In this document: in pieces, positions 1 to 6,605 of the stretch | How the letters are laid out: the number at the start of each line of letters is the position of its first letter | How positions within the stretch are numbered: the stretch's first letter is position 1 | Assembly (NCBI GenBank): GCA_015492875.1 | Contig: WGEI01000519.1 | Location: forward strand, 1-11,361 | Reading direction: 5' to 3' | DNA: 11,361 bases | DNA from: Anaerolineae bacterium | Lineage (GTDB): Bacteria; Chloroflexota; Anaerolineae; Aggregatilineales; Phototrophicaceae | Notes under the pieces: model-generated | Databases searched by the model: none | Seen by the model: only the letters and a program-made list of their open reading frames with translations | What the model was told of the DNA's origin: nothing | Program-made: the position numbers and the translations under genes

Positions 1-19
1 CTACGAACAAGCTGTCAGG
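1..19. repeat. IS left terminal inverted repeat
   Basis: This 19-bp end matches the right end at 13/19 positions. The transposase stop codon (bases 15-17 on the minus strand) and its last Ala codon (18-20) overlap this repeat, so the reading frame runs into the IS end itself. Confidence 0.7.
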
Positions 20-1337
20 CAATGTGGCAGAGATGTTCACGGCGTTGAGCGATGCCGCCCCATTGATCAGACAAATAAGCAGCGCGTGCTTTAGCGACAG
101 ACCGCGCACTATCGAGATTCCAGCGTGCGCCAGAGACTTTCAAACGCTGCGATGCAATCTGCTTGACGGCACTTTCAATGGTTCCCGACCCAATTTGATA
201 ACCCTGTTTGCGGTAGTGCTCATAATTCATCCGATGTTGGTTGTTGGTGTAGTAGGTCACGGCTTGTTGAGCCGCATCCTCTTTGGCAGGTAACTCGGAT
301 TGAATATGTTCTGCACAGGCATTGATGACGGTTTCTAGGTCACCGTGCCAGAGGGCATCACGCACCTGCTCAAGCCATTGCTGCTGTTGGATTTTGTCGT
401 CAAAGGCTTGTTTGGCAACGGGCATCAGGTATTCATAAGCATGAAACCAGTCAATGATCTGAATGGCATTGGGAAAATGCAGATCGACCAATTCCCAAAT
501 CCACTGCGCACCATCACTAACAATAATCAGTTCTGCTCCGTCTTCTGCTCCGCGTGCAACCCCAGTTGCCCAGAACAAGTCACCAAAATCTTCTGCTGGA
601 CAAATGTCGGTATAGTAGCTGATGTCATAGGCATGAATGGTCCATTCATCATTGGGTTTGCTCGGTGGCACTCCACGCGCTTGATACCATGCCCCGACCT
701 TGACCTCACGCCAGGGCTGTTCTTCGCCTTTGGGCGCACGGGTTCGCACTCTGCCACCATCGATACTGCCATACAAACGCAAGGGTGTGACACGCGGTTT
801 CTTGCCTGAGTATGCCGCTTCCAGTTGTTCTTGCTCAACTTCGTGTACCGCCTCACCGTAAGCTTGGGTCGCTTTATCAATGCTCTGGTCACTCACACTC
901 ACCAGCGTCAACGCCTCAAATAACGTACTCGCTTGAGCGAAAGGCAGATGAACCCCAATTTGTGCCAACAAGTTTTCCAGTTCAGCACTCATCTCATTGG
1001 GACGTAATCCCAGCGCCTCATCCATCGGATAGTGACGATGACCACTGTTCTCGCAGGCATACACCGCACGTTGATAACGGACTGTCCCAAACATCGTGTG
1101 CAAGTTTGCCTCGCGTCGCCGTTCATAGCCCGCTAACTCGTCACACTGACTGCATTCCCAATCTGATGCTGTGTAATGTCTTGAGAGCATACTCAACCAT
1201 TCACTCAACCAAATTGCGCCTAATGTCTTCAAACCCGTCCGGATTTCACGCTCCATCTGGCTCAAACTTGTAACATCTTGGGCATGGTCTTCAATCTCAT
1301 CTCGCAACATCTCTTTAAAACCGATAAGATTCATCAT
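15..1337 (-). CDS. ISKra4-family transposase
   Basis: A 440-residue transposase that would catalyse cut and strand transfer of the surrounding element. The N-terminal third has a C62-x2-C65 pair followed by YERRREANLHTMFGTVRYQR and then C95 and a His-rich YPMDEALGL stretch. This is the zinc-ribbon-like region and the 'YP-D-LGL' signature of ISKra4 transposases, with the second Cys pair partly replaced (C95, H100, H102). A DDE catalytic triad is visible as D193 (SIDGGRVR), D275 (IIVSDGAQW) and E388 (GSGTIESAVKQ). The GSGTIES...RLKVSGARWN block is typical of the family. An ATG ATG pair at 1332-1337 follows an AAGGAAC ribosome site 6-9 nt upstream, which supports the start. The gene is complete. 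Translation is probably restrained by a hairpin over the ribosome site (see 1338-1392). Family assignment is from motif recognition, without a database comparison. Confidence 0.9.
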   Translation of the reverse strand: MMNLIGFKEMLRDEIEDHAQDVTSLSQMEREIRTGLKTLGAIWLSEWLSMLSRHYTASDWECSQCDELAGYERRREANLHTMFGTVRYQRAVYACENSGHRHYPMDEALGLRPNEMSAELENLLAQIGVHLPFAQASTLFEALTLVSVSDQSIDKATQAYGEAVHEVEQEQLEAAYSGKKPRVTPLRLYGSIDGGRVRTRAPKGEEQPWREVKVGAWYQARGVPPSKPNDEWTIHAYDISYYTDICPAEDFGDLFWATGVARGAEDGAELIIVSDGAQWIWELVDLHFPNAIQIIDWFHAYEYLMPVAKQAFDDKIQQQQWLEQVRDALWHGDLETVINACAEHIQSELPAKEDAAQQAVTYYTNNQHRMNYEHYRKQGYQIGSGTIESAVKQIASQRLKVSGARWNLDSARSVAKARAAYLSDQWGGIAQRREHLCHIA

Positions 1338-1392
1338 GATGAAGTTCCTTTATGGCTTTTAGCTCTTCACTTTTAGTCTAAAGGACTTCATC
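1338..1392 (-). promoter_or_regulatory. Hairpin sequestering the transposase ribosome-binding site
   Basis: Bases 1338-1352 and 1379-1392 form a nearly perfect inverted repeat: TAAAGGAACTTCATC on the minus strand against the complement of TAAAGGACTTCATC, a 14-bp stem with a single extra base. The loop is 26 nt. In a minus-strand transcript entering from outside the element, the 3' arm holds the AAGGAAC ribosome site and ends exactly at the ATG. The stem would therefore hide the initiation site. A transcript starting inside the loop would lack the 5' arm. This resembles known protection of IS10/IS50 transposase mRNAs from read-through; the role here is inferred. Confidence 0.6.
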
Positions 1393-1400
1393 TTTAATTT

Positions 1401-1419
1401 CCTGACGAGGCTTTCGTAG
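1401..1419. repeat. IS right terminal inverted repeat
   Basis: This is the inverted partner of bases 1-19. The outer block CTACGAA and the inner block GTCAGG are identical, and the six central bases differ. It lies upstream of the transposase gene and marks the junction with host DNA at 1419/1420. Confidence 0.7.
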
Positions 1420-1432
1420 TCCCGATGGAAGG

Positions 1433-1438
1433 TATCAT
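1433..1438 (+). promoter_or_regulatory. Possible -10 box of the S33 hydrolase gene, IS-proximal
   Basis: TATCAT lies 6 bp before the ATG at 1445. Transcription starting about 7 bp downstream would begin essentially at the start codon and give a leaderless message. The position of a matching -35 (about 1410-1416) falls inside the IS right end, so any native -35 has been displaced. Weak call; a GGAAGG at 1428-1433 could instead act as a distant ribosome site on a longer transcript. Confidence 0.3.
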
Positions 1439-1444
1439 ACTGCT

Positions 1445-2947
1445 ATGAGACGCTTAATTTTACTTTCGCTCATATTCTTATGTGCCGTTATATCCTCAGC
1501 ACAAATCAATACCGTGTTCATACAGGGCACATGCCCCTTTTATTTGCCTTCCAATGAAATCGCTGGAGAAACCATTCAATGCGGTATCGTCACCGTACCC
1601 CAACAGGCAGAAGGCGAGCAAAAGGCAGAAGCTCAATTAGCAGTTGTGGTGCTTAAAGCAATATCGCCAGAAGAGCAAACGCCTATTCTTTATTTAGCAG
1701 GTGGACCCGGAGAGAGTGGGTTATATGACTATACATTCTGGCTCTATCACCCCTTACGCCAACAACATGATATTGTGCTGGTTGATTTGCGAGGCACAGG
1801 CATTTCATCGCCCCAGCTTGTATGTACAACATGGGAAACAGATGTTTGTTATGACACATTGAGCGAAGTTGTTGACTTGAACACGTTTTCAACAACAGCA
1901 TTGGCCGCAGATATTCCTATCATCATCGAAGCATTAGGATACGAACAAGTGCATCTTTACGCCATTTCATATGGGGCACAAATCGCCTTATCAGTTATGG
2001 AGCAAGCGCCGCATTTGGTCAAAAGCGCCATTTTTGACGCCCCATTGCCGCCAGCTATCAACCCCAATGCGCACATTGCCGCGAACTTCCTGCGGGCGCT
2101 GGAGGCGCTTATCAACGATTGTGCCGCTGATATGCTCTGTACAAACCTATACCCCAACTTAAAGCAAGCGTTAGAAGCTGCATATCAGCAAGTTCTAAGG
2201 GAGAGCCTGCCTTATGATGTTTACACATTGAACGATGTTGGGCTATTCGTTCATCTGCATAATCTCTTACGGCAAGGGTTGGTTGAATACATTCCTGCGA
2301 TTATCTATGAAACACAAAATCGCCAAACAACAACGCTGGAATATGTATTGGGGTTGCCGTCTGTCGCATGGCCGGATGATATTTACACTGAAGCTATAGC
2401 CACTTATTTAGATAGACAAGGAAGCACAGAAGAAATCTTGGCGCTATGGGATGCCCTACCGCTATCTAACCGCCTCAGCATGGCACAAGATATGTTTTAC
2501 AGGCAACTGAATGAATTCTCGCAAGGGCTTTACAATACGATTATGTGCCGCGAAATAGCGATACTCGATACCCCCGCCATATCCACGAACAGTAACTTCT
2601 CATCTGAGTTGACGCGCGCAATAACCACTATTTTCAAATGGGATGACATGCTTTGCCAATCATGGCTAGTTGAACGTGAAATCAGTTCAGTGGCATATAT
2701 TCGCCCCACAACGCCAATTCTCATCCTCTATGGGCGCTATGACCCAACGTTGGAGCCAGAGTGGATTGAAATCTTCGCGCAATCACTACCCCAAAGCCTG
2801 CTCATTCAACATAACGGCGGGCACGGGCTGCGGTTAGAGCAGCAATGTATTTGGGAAAATATCGTCATGCCATTCTTAAATTCGCCAGAGAGCGCCATCA
2901 CGCAAACCTGTGAGCAGCCATTAAATTGGTATATCCCCGAAAACTAG
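1445..2947 (+). CDS. Secreted alpha/beta hydrolase, peptidase S33 / TAP-like
   Basis: A 500-residue exported hydrolase, probably a proline-type aminopeptidase or related peptidase releasing N-terminal residues outside the cytoplasm. Residues 1-19 are a signal peptide (MRRLILLSLIFLCAVISSA, cleavage before Q20). The oxyanion-loop motif LAGGPGESG is at 84-92, and VDLRGTGIS at 113-121 is typical of S33 enzymes. The nucleophile motif is YAISYGA with Ser175; the first Gly of GxSxG is Ala174-2 (A173), a mild deviation. The acid is Asp433 in LYGRYDPT and the base His460 in NGGHGL, placing them in a C-terminal TAP-like domain. Nine or so Cys residues in the mature part (for example C30, C46, C127, C135, C226, C232) suggest disulfides in an exported protein. 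The substrate cannot be read from sequence. The upstream IS probably altered its promoter. It converges on the propeller gene with overlapping stops. Confidence 0.85.
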   Translation: MRRLILLSLIFLCAVISSAQINTVFIQGTCPFYLPSNEIAGETIQCGIVTVPQQAEGEQKAEAQLAVVVLKAISPEEQTPILYLAGGPGESGLYDYTFWLYHPLRQQHDIVLVDLRGTGISSPQLVCTTWETDVCYDTLSEVVDLNTFSTTALAADIPIIIEALGYEQVHLYAISYGAQIALSVMEQAPHLVKSAIFDAPLPPAINPNAHIAANFLRALEALINDCAADMLCTNLYPNLKQALEAAYQQVLRESLPYDVYTLNDVGLFVHLHNLLRQGLVEYIPAIIYETQNRQTTTLEYVLGLPSVAWPDDIYTEAIATYLDRQGSTEEILALWDALPLSNRLSMAQDMFYRQLNEFSQGLYNTIMCREIAILDTPAISTNSNFSSELTRAITTIFKWDDMLCQSWLVEREISSVAYIRPTTPILILYGRYDPTLEPEWIEIFAQSLPQSLLIQHNGGHGLRLEQQCIWENIVMPFLNSPESAITQTCEQPLNWYIPEN

Positions 2948-3945
2948 GGACGCCAATCCATAGGAATGTCAATAGCGTGGTCATCTGTGAGCTGGTATAG
3001 CGTTTCACCCCCTAAATTGACCAGATACATATCAATAAGGCCGTCTCTATTGCGTATCACAAGCAACATCTCGCCATCGGGTGACCAAACAGGCCAGCCA
3101 ATCTGTTCAATCTCGGCCTGCACTTCGCACGCTGAGTTTATGACCTGTAGTGATAATTGCCCTTGATTTTGAGAGAAGAAAGCGAAAGATTGCCCATCCG
3201 GCGACCAATCACCCCAGAAAATTGCAACATGTTGTTGGGCTTGTGCTTGGCAACGGACGGATTGTGTTTCCACATCTAACATGGTTAACGTCCATTGGTC
3301 AGTGTCCTGTTCATCATCTTGCGCCCAATAGGAGAGCGTTTGTCCATCGGTTGACCAGCGAAGATAACGGAAACCTGTGGTGGGTGTATTAGCTGTTACA
3401 GGGCGATGCGCATCACCATTGGGAGAGACAAAGTAAATCTCTCGATTATCGCCCTGACGGTTGAGTACAATCCATTCACCATCAGGCGACCAAGCAGCAT
3501 AACCGCTATTAGCTAGGGGGTAGAGCACGCCATCCAAATCAATCACCAGCGCCACACAATCAACAATTTCGCCACAGCGCGTGAATACTAGGCGTTGGCT
3601 ATCTGCTGACCAGCTTGGCTCACCATTAATCACACCAGGGGTTAAACGATGGACATCCGTCCCATCGGATTGCATGATATATAAGCCATCACGCTCATCA
3701 GAGCCGCGTACAATGAAAGCGATATGCTGGCCATCGGGAGAAAACGCCGCCCACGTTTCGCTGAGGTCATTCTCCGTGAGGCGCTGTACTGCCTCGTCAT
3801 TGGCCGACATAGCATAAAGCTCTGGAGAACCGTCACGGGTTGAAAGAAAGAGGATTGTGCCCGATGGGGAGGGCGCTTCATCCTGTGCCCGCCCGCTATA
3901 GATACTTAAAAGGCTCAACAACAGAACGAATACGTAACGCCACAT
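2944..3945 (-). CDS. Secreted six-bladed PD40/TolB-like beta-propeller protein
   Basis: A 333-residue exported protein. From the ATG at 3945 it has a signal peptide (MWRYVFVLLLSLLSIYSGRA, cleavage before Q21) followed by six WD40-like PD40 repeats. Their WSPDG-type turns lie near residues 68, 112, 152, 197, 247 and 287 (FSPDGQ, WSADSQ, WSPDGE, WSTDGQ, WSPDGQ, WSPDGE). This fits one closed six-bladed propeller like the C-terminal domain of TolB, but there is no TolB N-terminal domain and no enzyme domain. It is likely a binding or scaffold protein at the cell surface; the ligand is unknown. Four Cys (124, 130, 232, 273) may form disulfides. The start at 3945 is preferred over 3981 because AGGAGC sits 7 nt upstream of it, while a TATAAT box abuts the upstream ATG and would place the transcript start downstream of that codon. 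The stop overlaps the convergent hydrolase stop. Confidence 0.85.
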   Translation of the reverse strand: MWRYVFVLLLSLLSIYSGRAQDEAPSPSGTILFLSTRDGSPELYAMSANDEAVQRLTENDLSETWAAFSPDGQHIAFIVRGSDERDGLYIMQSDGTDVHRLTPGVINGEPSWSADSQRLVFTRCGEIVDCVALVIDLDGVLYPLANSGYAAWSPDGEWIVLNRQGDNREIYFVSPNGDAHRPVTANTPTTGFRYLRWSTDGQTLSYWAQDDEQDTDQWTLTMLDVETQSVRCQAQAQQHVAIFWGDWSPDGQSFAFFSQNQGQLSLQVINSACEVQAEIEQIGWPVWSPDGEMLLVIRNRDGLIDMYLVNLGGETLYQLTDDHAIDIPMDWRP

Positions 3946-3952
3946 CAATCGC

Positions 3953-3958
3953 GCTCCT
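3953..3958 (-). promoter_or_regulatory. Ribosome-binding site deciding the propeller start
   Basis: On the minus strand this reads AGGAGC, 7 nt before the ATG at 3945. It is the best ribosome site near this gene and argues for the shorter protein, which then begins with a clean signal peptide (MWRYVF...). Confidence 0.7.
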
Positions 3959-3982
3959 ATATGATGAATAGATGACGACATG

Positions 3983-3988
3983 ATTATA
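3983..3988 (-). promoter_or_regulatory. Consensus -10 box of the propeller gene
   Basis: A perfect TATAAT on the minus strand. Seventeen bp upstream is TTTAAT, a poor -35 (3 of 6). A start about 7 bp downstream (near 3976) gives a roughly 30-nt leader containing AGGAGC and the ATG at 3945. Confidence 0.6.
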
Positions 3989-4048
3989 AAGCGAACTCCT
4001 TACAAATTAAAAACTCGGCGGCCATAGCATAAGAGTGAAACACTGGGG

Positions 4049-4054
4049 TATAGT
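4049..4054 (+). promoter_or_regulatory. Probable -10 box of the FKBP gene
   Basis: TATAGT matches five of six consensus bases and lies 33 bp before the FKBP start codon. No convincing -35 is present at 16-18 bp. The predicted leader of about 27 nt contains the AGAAAGG ribosome site. It shares a 100-bp divergent spacer with the propeller promoter. Confidence 0.45.
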
Positions 4055-4087
4055 GGAGGCGTATTCAAAACCTAGAAAGGTAAGTTT

Positions 4088-4477
4088 ATGAGTGTAAAAG
4101 CAGACGGTGAGCGTTTCCTCGCCGAAAATGCCAAACAGGAGGGCGTTCAGGTTACACCGAGCGGTTTGCAATATACAGTGATTCAGGAGAGGAACGGCCC
4201 CAAGCCAAGCGCTGCGGACGTTGTAGAAGTGCATTATCACGGCACATTCATCAATAATAAGACATTCGATAGCAGCTATAATCGCGGCCAACCCGCCACT
4301 TTCCCCCTTAACGGCGTCATTGCGGGCTGGACAGAGGGTTTGCAGCTGATGTCTGTTGGCTCTATCTATAAGTTCTTCATCCCGCCCCATTTGGCCTATG
4401 GGGAACGCGGTGTCCCTGGCGCCATTCCGCCCGATTCCGTGCTCATCTTCGAAGTTGAGCTATTGGCGATTAAATAA
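4088..4477 (+). CDS. FKBP-type peptidyl-prolyl cis-trans isomerase
   Basis: A 129-residue enzyme that would catalyse cis-trans isomerisation of Xaa-Pro bonds to assist protein folding. There is no signal peptide, so it is probably cytoplasmic. Residues 26-129 form the FKBP domain. Active-site positions known from FKBP12 are all recognisable: Y50 (VHYHG), F60-D61 (KTFDSS), V77-I78 and W81 (GVIAGW), Y104 (LAYGERG) and F121 (LIFEVEL). The first 25 residues (KADGERFLAENAKQEGV...SGLQY) match the linker that joins the helical dimerisation domain to the FKBP domain in Mip/FklB/FkpA proteins, but the dimerisation domain itself is missing. This form is therefore probably monomeric. The AGAAAGG ribosome site is about 8 nt before the ATG. 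It is a single-gene unit closed by a terminator at 4491-4517. Confidence 0.93.
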   Translation: MSVKADGERFLAENAKQEGVQVTPSGLQYTVIQERNGPKPSAADVVEVHYHGTFINNKTFDSSYNRGQPATFPLNGVIAGWTEGLQLMSVGSIYKFFIPPHLAYGERGVPGAIPPDSVLIFEVELLAIK

Positions 4478-4490
4478 TGCTTGATGATGG

Positions 4491-4517
4491 GCGCTTGTCT
4501 TTGATAAGCGCTTTTTT
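4491..4517 (+). terminator. Intrinsic terminator after the FKBP gene
   Basis: GCGCTT (4491-4496) pairs with AAGCGC (4506-4511) and is followed by six T. The stem can extend by three more pairs (one G-U) to a TTT loop. It starts 14 bp after the FKBP stop codon. Confidence 0.85.
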
Positions 4518-4550
4518 AATTTCTGAGAGGTTGTTGAAGGATTAAAACAT

Positions 4551-5447
4551 ATGCCCACTATTTTACGCACCCCCGACGAACGTTTCGCTAATCTCCCCGA
4601 TTATCCCTTCGAACCCAACTATGTTGAGGTCAATGGATTGCGCGTGCACTATGTGGACGAGGGCGAAGGCGAAGATGTGATTTTGTGCTTACATGGCGAG
4701 CCAACATGGTCTTATCTCTATCGCAAAATGATACCGCCATTGGCGCAACACGCCCGCGTCATCGCGCCCGATTTCATAGGGTTTGGCCGTTCCGATAAGT
4801 TTGCTGAGATGGAAGCCTATACCTATCACATGCACCACGATGTACTGACGGGATTCATCGAAACATTAGACCTACAGCACATCACATTAGTTTGCCAAGA
4901 TTGGGGTGGTGTATTGGGATTGCCCGTCGCCACCGAAATGCCAGAGCGTTTTGACCGTCTGGTGATTATGAACACTTTTTTGCCCACCGGAGAGATACCA
5001 GCGGGCGAGGCATTTTTGCGATGGCGCGCCTTTGCCGAAAAATTGGGCACAAAGCTCAACGTAGGACAGCTTATCAATATGACCATGCTCAATGGGGAAT
5101 TGCCCCCAGAGGTCATCGCTGCTTATGACGCACCATTCCCAGAAGACCGCTATAAGGCAGGCGCAGCAATTTTCCCCTTACTTGTGCCGCTGACACCAGA
5201 AGACCCCGTCGCTGCAGAGATGAAAGCCGCGCAAGAGCGCTTGCGGACATGGCAAAAACCGGCATTGGTACTCTTTGCAGAGGCCGACCCCATTCTAGGG
5301 CGTGGTGGGGTTTACTTCCGCCGTTTAATCCCAACCGCGCGTGAACAGCCAAAAATCAACATAGAGGGCGCGGGGCACTTTTTGCAGGAAGAAAAAGGGG
5401 AAGAAATCGCCCAATATATTCTCGATTTTCTGGAGCGCATTTCATGA
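4551..5447 (+). CDS. dhmA: Haloalkane dehalogenase, type I (DhlA-like)
   Basis: A 298-residue cytoplasmic alpha/beta hydrolase that would cleave carbon-halogen bonds of haloalkanes hydrolytically to an alcohol and halide. The oxyanion segment HGEPTWSYLYRKMIP (48-62) is the diagnostic type-I form seen in Xanthobacter DhlA. The nucleophile is Asp117 in CQDWGG, with halide-binding Trp118 next to it. The second halide-binding Trp is Trp158 in the cap (FLRWRAF), the position of DhlA Trp175. The acid is Asp246 (FAEADPI) and the base His276 (GAGHFLQ). An Asp nucleophile with two Trp halide ligands separates it from epoxide hydrolases and esterases. Length is normal. The ribosome site AAGGA lies 10 nt before the ATG. 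The stop codon overlaps the next gene's start (ATGA), so the two are translationally coupled. The native substrate is unknown; some family members act on non-halogenated compounds. Confidence 0.9.
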   Translation: MPTILRTPDERFANLPDYPFEPNYVEVNGLRVHYVDEGEGEDVILCLHGEPTWSYLYRKMIPPLAQHARVIAPDFIGFGRSDKFAEMEAYTYHMHHDVLTGFIETLDLQHITLVCQDWGGVLGLPVATEMPERFDRLVIMNTFLPTGEIPAGEAFLRWRAFAEKLGTKLNVGQLINMTMLNGELPPEVIAAYDAPFPEDRYKAGAAIFPLLVPLTPEDPVAAEMKAAQERLRTWQKPALVLFAEADPILGRGGVYFRRLIPTAREQPKINIEGAGHFLQEEKGEEIAQYILDFLERIS

Positions 5448-6556
5448 AACATTTACTCTTCATCTGGATCGTTGGAATTTTGACGCTGGCGACTGTTGCC
5501 CAAGAAGACCTGCAACCGCGCAGCTACCGTCTGGGGTTCACGCCCTTCCCCTATGACCTCACTATGGAAGCGGTTAACTTTGTCTACGACCATCTGGCAG
5601 AAGATGCCGATTTAGTGTTGCACCATTTTGATAACGGCATCCCCTGGCAAGAAGCGCTAGAGGATGCGCCTTTCCCCGATGCGCTCATGGAGGATTGGCG
5701 GGCGCGTAAGGCTTTTACGCCTGAAAACACGCCTATTCTTCTGTCGGTAACGCCAATTAGCATTACTCGTGATAGCCTCGCGCTTTACCGTGCAGAGCAA
5801 GAAGATATGCCATTGCCGCCACCGTGGGATGGCTATCGCTTTAATCATCCCGATGTGAAAGAGGCGTTCTATAACTACGTGAGGCGGGCAATTGACTTTT
5901 TTGACCCCGCCTATGTCGTTATGGGGATTGAGGCCAATTTGCTACTGACCAATGCGCCGCAACTATGGGAAGATTATGTGGAACTACATCAGGAAACCTA
6001 CACTCGCCTCAAAGCAGATTATCCCGATTTACCGCTCATGGTGTCCGTAGTTGGTACGGCATATTTCGAAGCATATTCGCCAGAGTATGACGAAGCCGCA
6101 CAACGGCAAGCGTGGCAAGAGCAGTTATATGACTATACTGACTATTTCGCCGTGTCATGGTATCCGTATATGTCGGCATTGATGACCAATGATGTGCCGG
6201 AAACGGTTTATGATGAACTATTCGCTTTAGCCGGAGATAAACCGATTGCCATTGCTGAATCGGGCTTTCCTGCGGAGGATTTAGTGCTAGCGGGTTTAGG
6301 CATTACAATGCCCAGTAGTGTCGAACAGCAAGCCAGTTACATGGCGGATTTACTGGCGCAAGCCGATGAGCACGAGTTCGTATTTTTGGTTAACTTTGTG
6401 CTACGGGATTACGACGCATTGTTTCAATACATTGAGGATAATGACCTCAACAGAATATGGCGAGATACAGGCCTATATGACGAAACAGGGCAAGCGCGAC
6501 CAGCATTAGCCCTGTGGAAAGAGGCGCTTTCACGACCGTATAACGGGGATTCATAG
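5444..6556 (+). CDS. Secreted TIM-barrel glycosidase-like protein (clan GH-A, GH53-like)
   Basis: A 370-residue exported protein with a signal peptide (residues 1-19, MKHLLFIWIVGILTLATVA, cleavage before Q20). The rest looks like a (beta/alpha)8 glycosidase. Strand-4-like VVMGIEANLLL carries Glu163 as the candidate acid/base, and PIAIAESGFPAED carries Glu272 as the candidate nucleophile. Spacing of about 109 residues and the final 'aEsGfp' strand are clan GH-A features, closest by eye to GH53 endo-galactanases. The usual Asn before the acid/base Glu is replaced (Ile162), which weakens the prediction of activity. VSWYPYMS (237-244) resembles the substrate-aromatic strand of the clan. The start overlaps the dehalogenase stop as ATGA, with GGAG about 9 nt upstream. 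No terminator was seen directly after it. It could be a non-catalytic carbohydrate-binding relative. Confidence 0.7.
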   Translation: MKHLLFIWIVGILTLATVAQEDLQPRSYRLGFTPFPYDLTMEAVNFVYDHLAEDADLVLHHFDNGIPWQEALEDAPFPDALMEDWRARKAFTPENTPILLSVTPISITRDSLALYRAEQEDMPLPPPWDGYRFNHPDVKEAFYNYVRRAIDFFDPAYVVMGIEANLLLTNAPQLWEDYVELHQETYTRLKADYPDLPLMVSVVGTAYFEAYSPEYDEAAQRQAWQEQLYDYTDYFAVSWYPYMSALMTNDVPETVYDELFALAGDKPIAIAESGFPAEDLVLAGLGITMPSSVEQQASYMADLLAQADEHEFVFLVNFVLRDYDALFQYIEDNDLNRIWRDTGLYDETGQARPALALWKEALSRPYNGDS

Positions 6557-6605
6557 TTAGAAAAAGGTGGGTATTGTTCGGTTTAGCGGATGTCAAGAGC
6601 AGGTT

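Larger units (their letters stand above)
1..1419 (-). mobile_element. ISKra4-family insertion sequence, apparently complete
   Basis: A 1419-bp element carries a single transposase gene on the minus strand and is bounded by imperfect terminal inverted repeats. The left end (CTACGAACAAGCTGTCAGG) and the reverse complement of the right end (CTACGAAAGCCTCGTCAGG) match at 13 of 19 positions: the outer seven and the inner six. The size fits the short members of ISKra4. The transposase frame is intact, so the copy could be functional. No target-site duplication can be tested, because the left end coincides with base 1 of the window. The element is inserted 25 bp upstream of the start codon of the S33-type hydrolase gene. 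Family placement rests on the transposase; the exact ends are inferred from the repeats. Confidence 0.82.

Noticed and set aside
527..1273. Long open frames on both strands overlapping the transposase gene
   Set aside because: Their translations have no recognisable motifs and mirror the other frames of a gene with clear DDE motifs; they are shadows.
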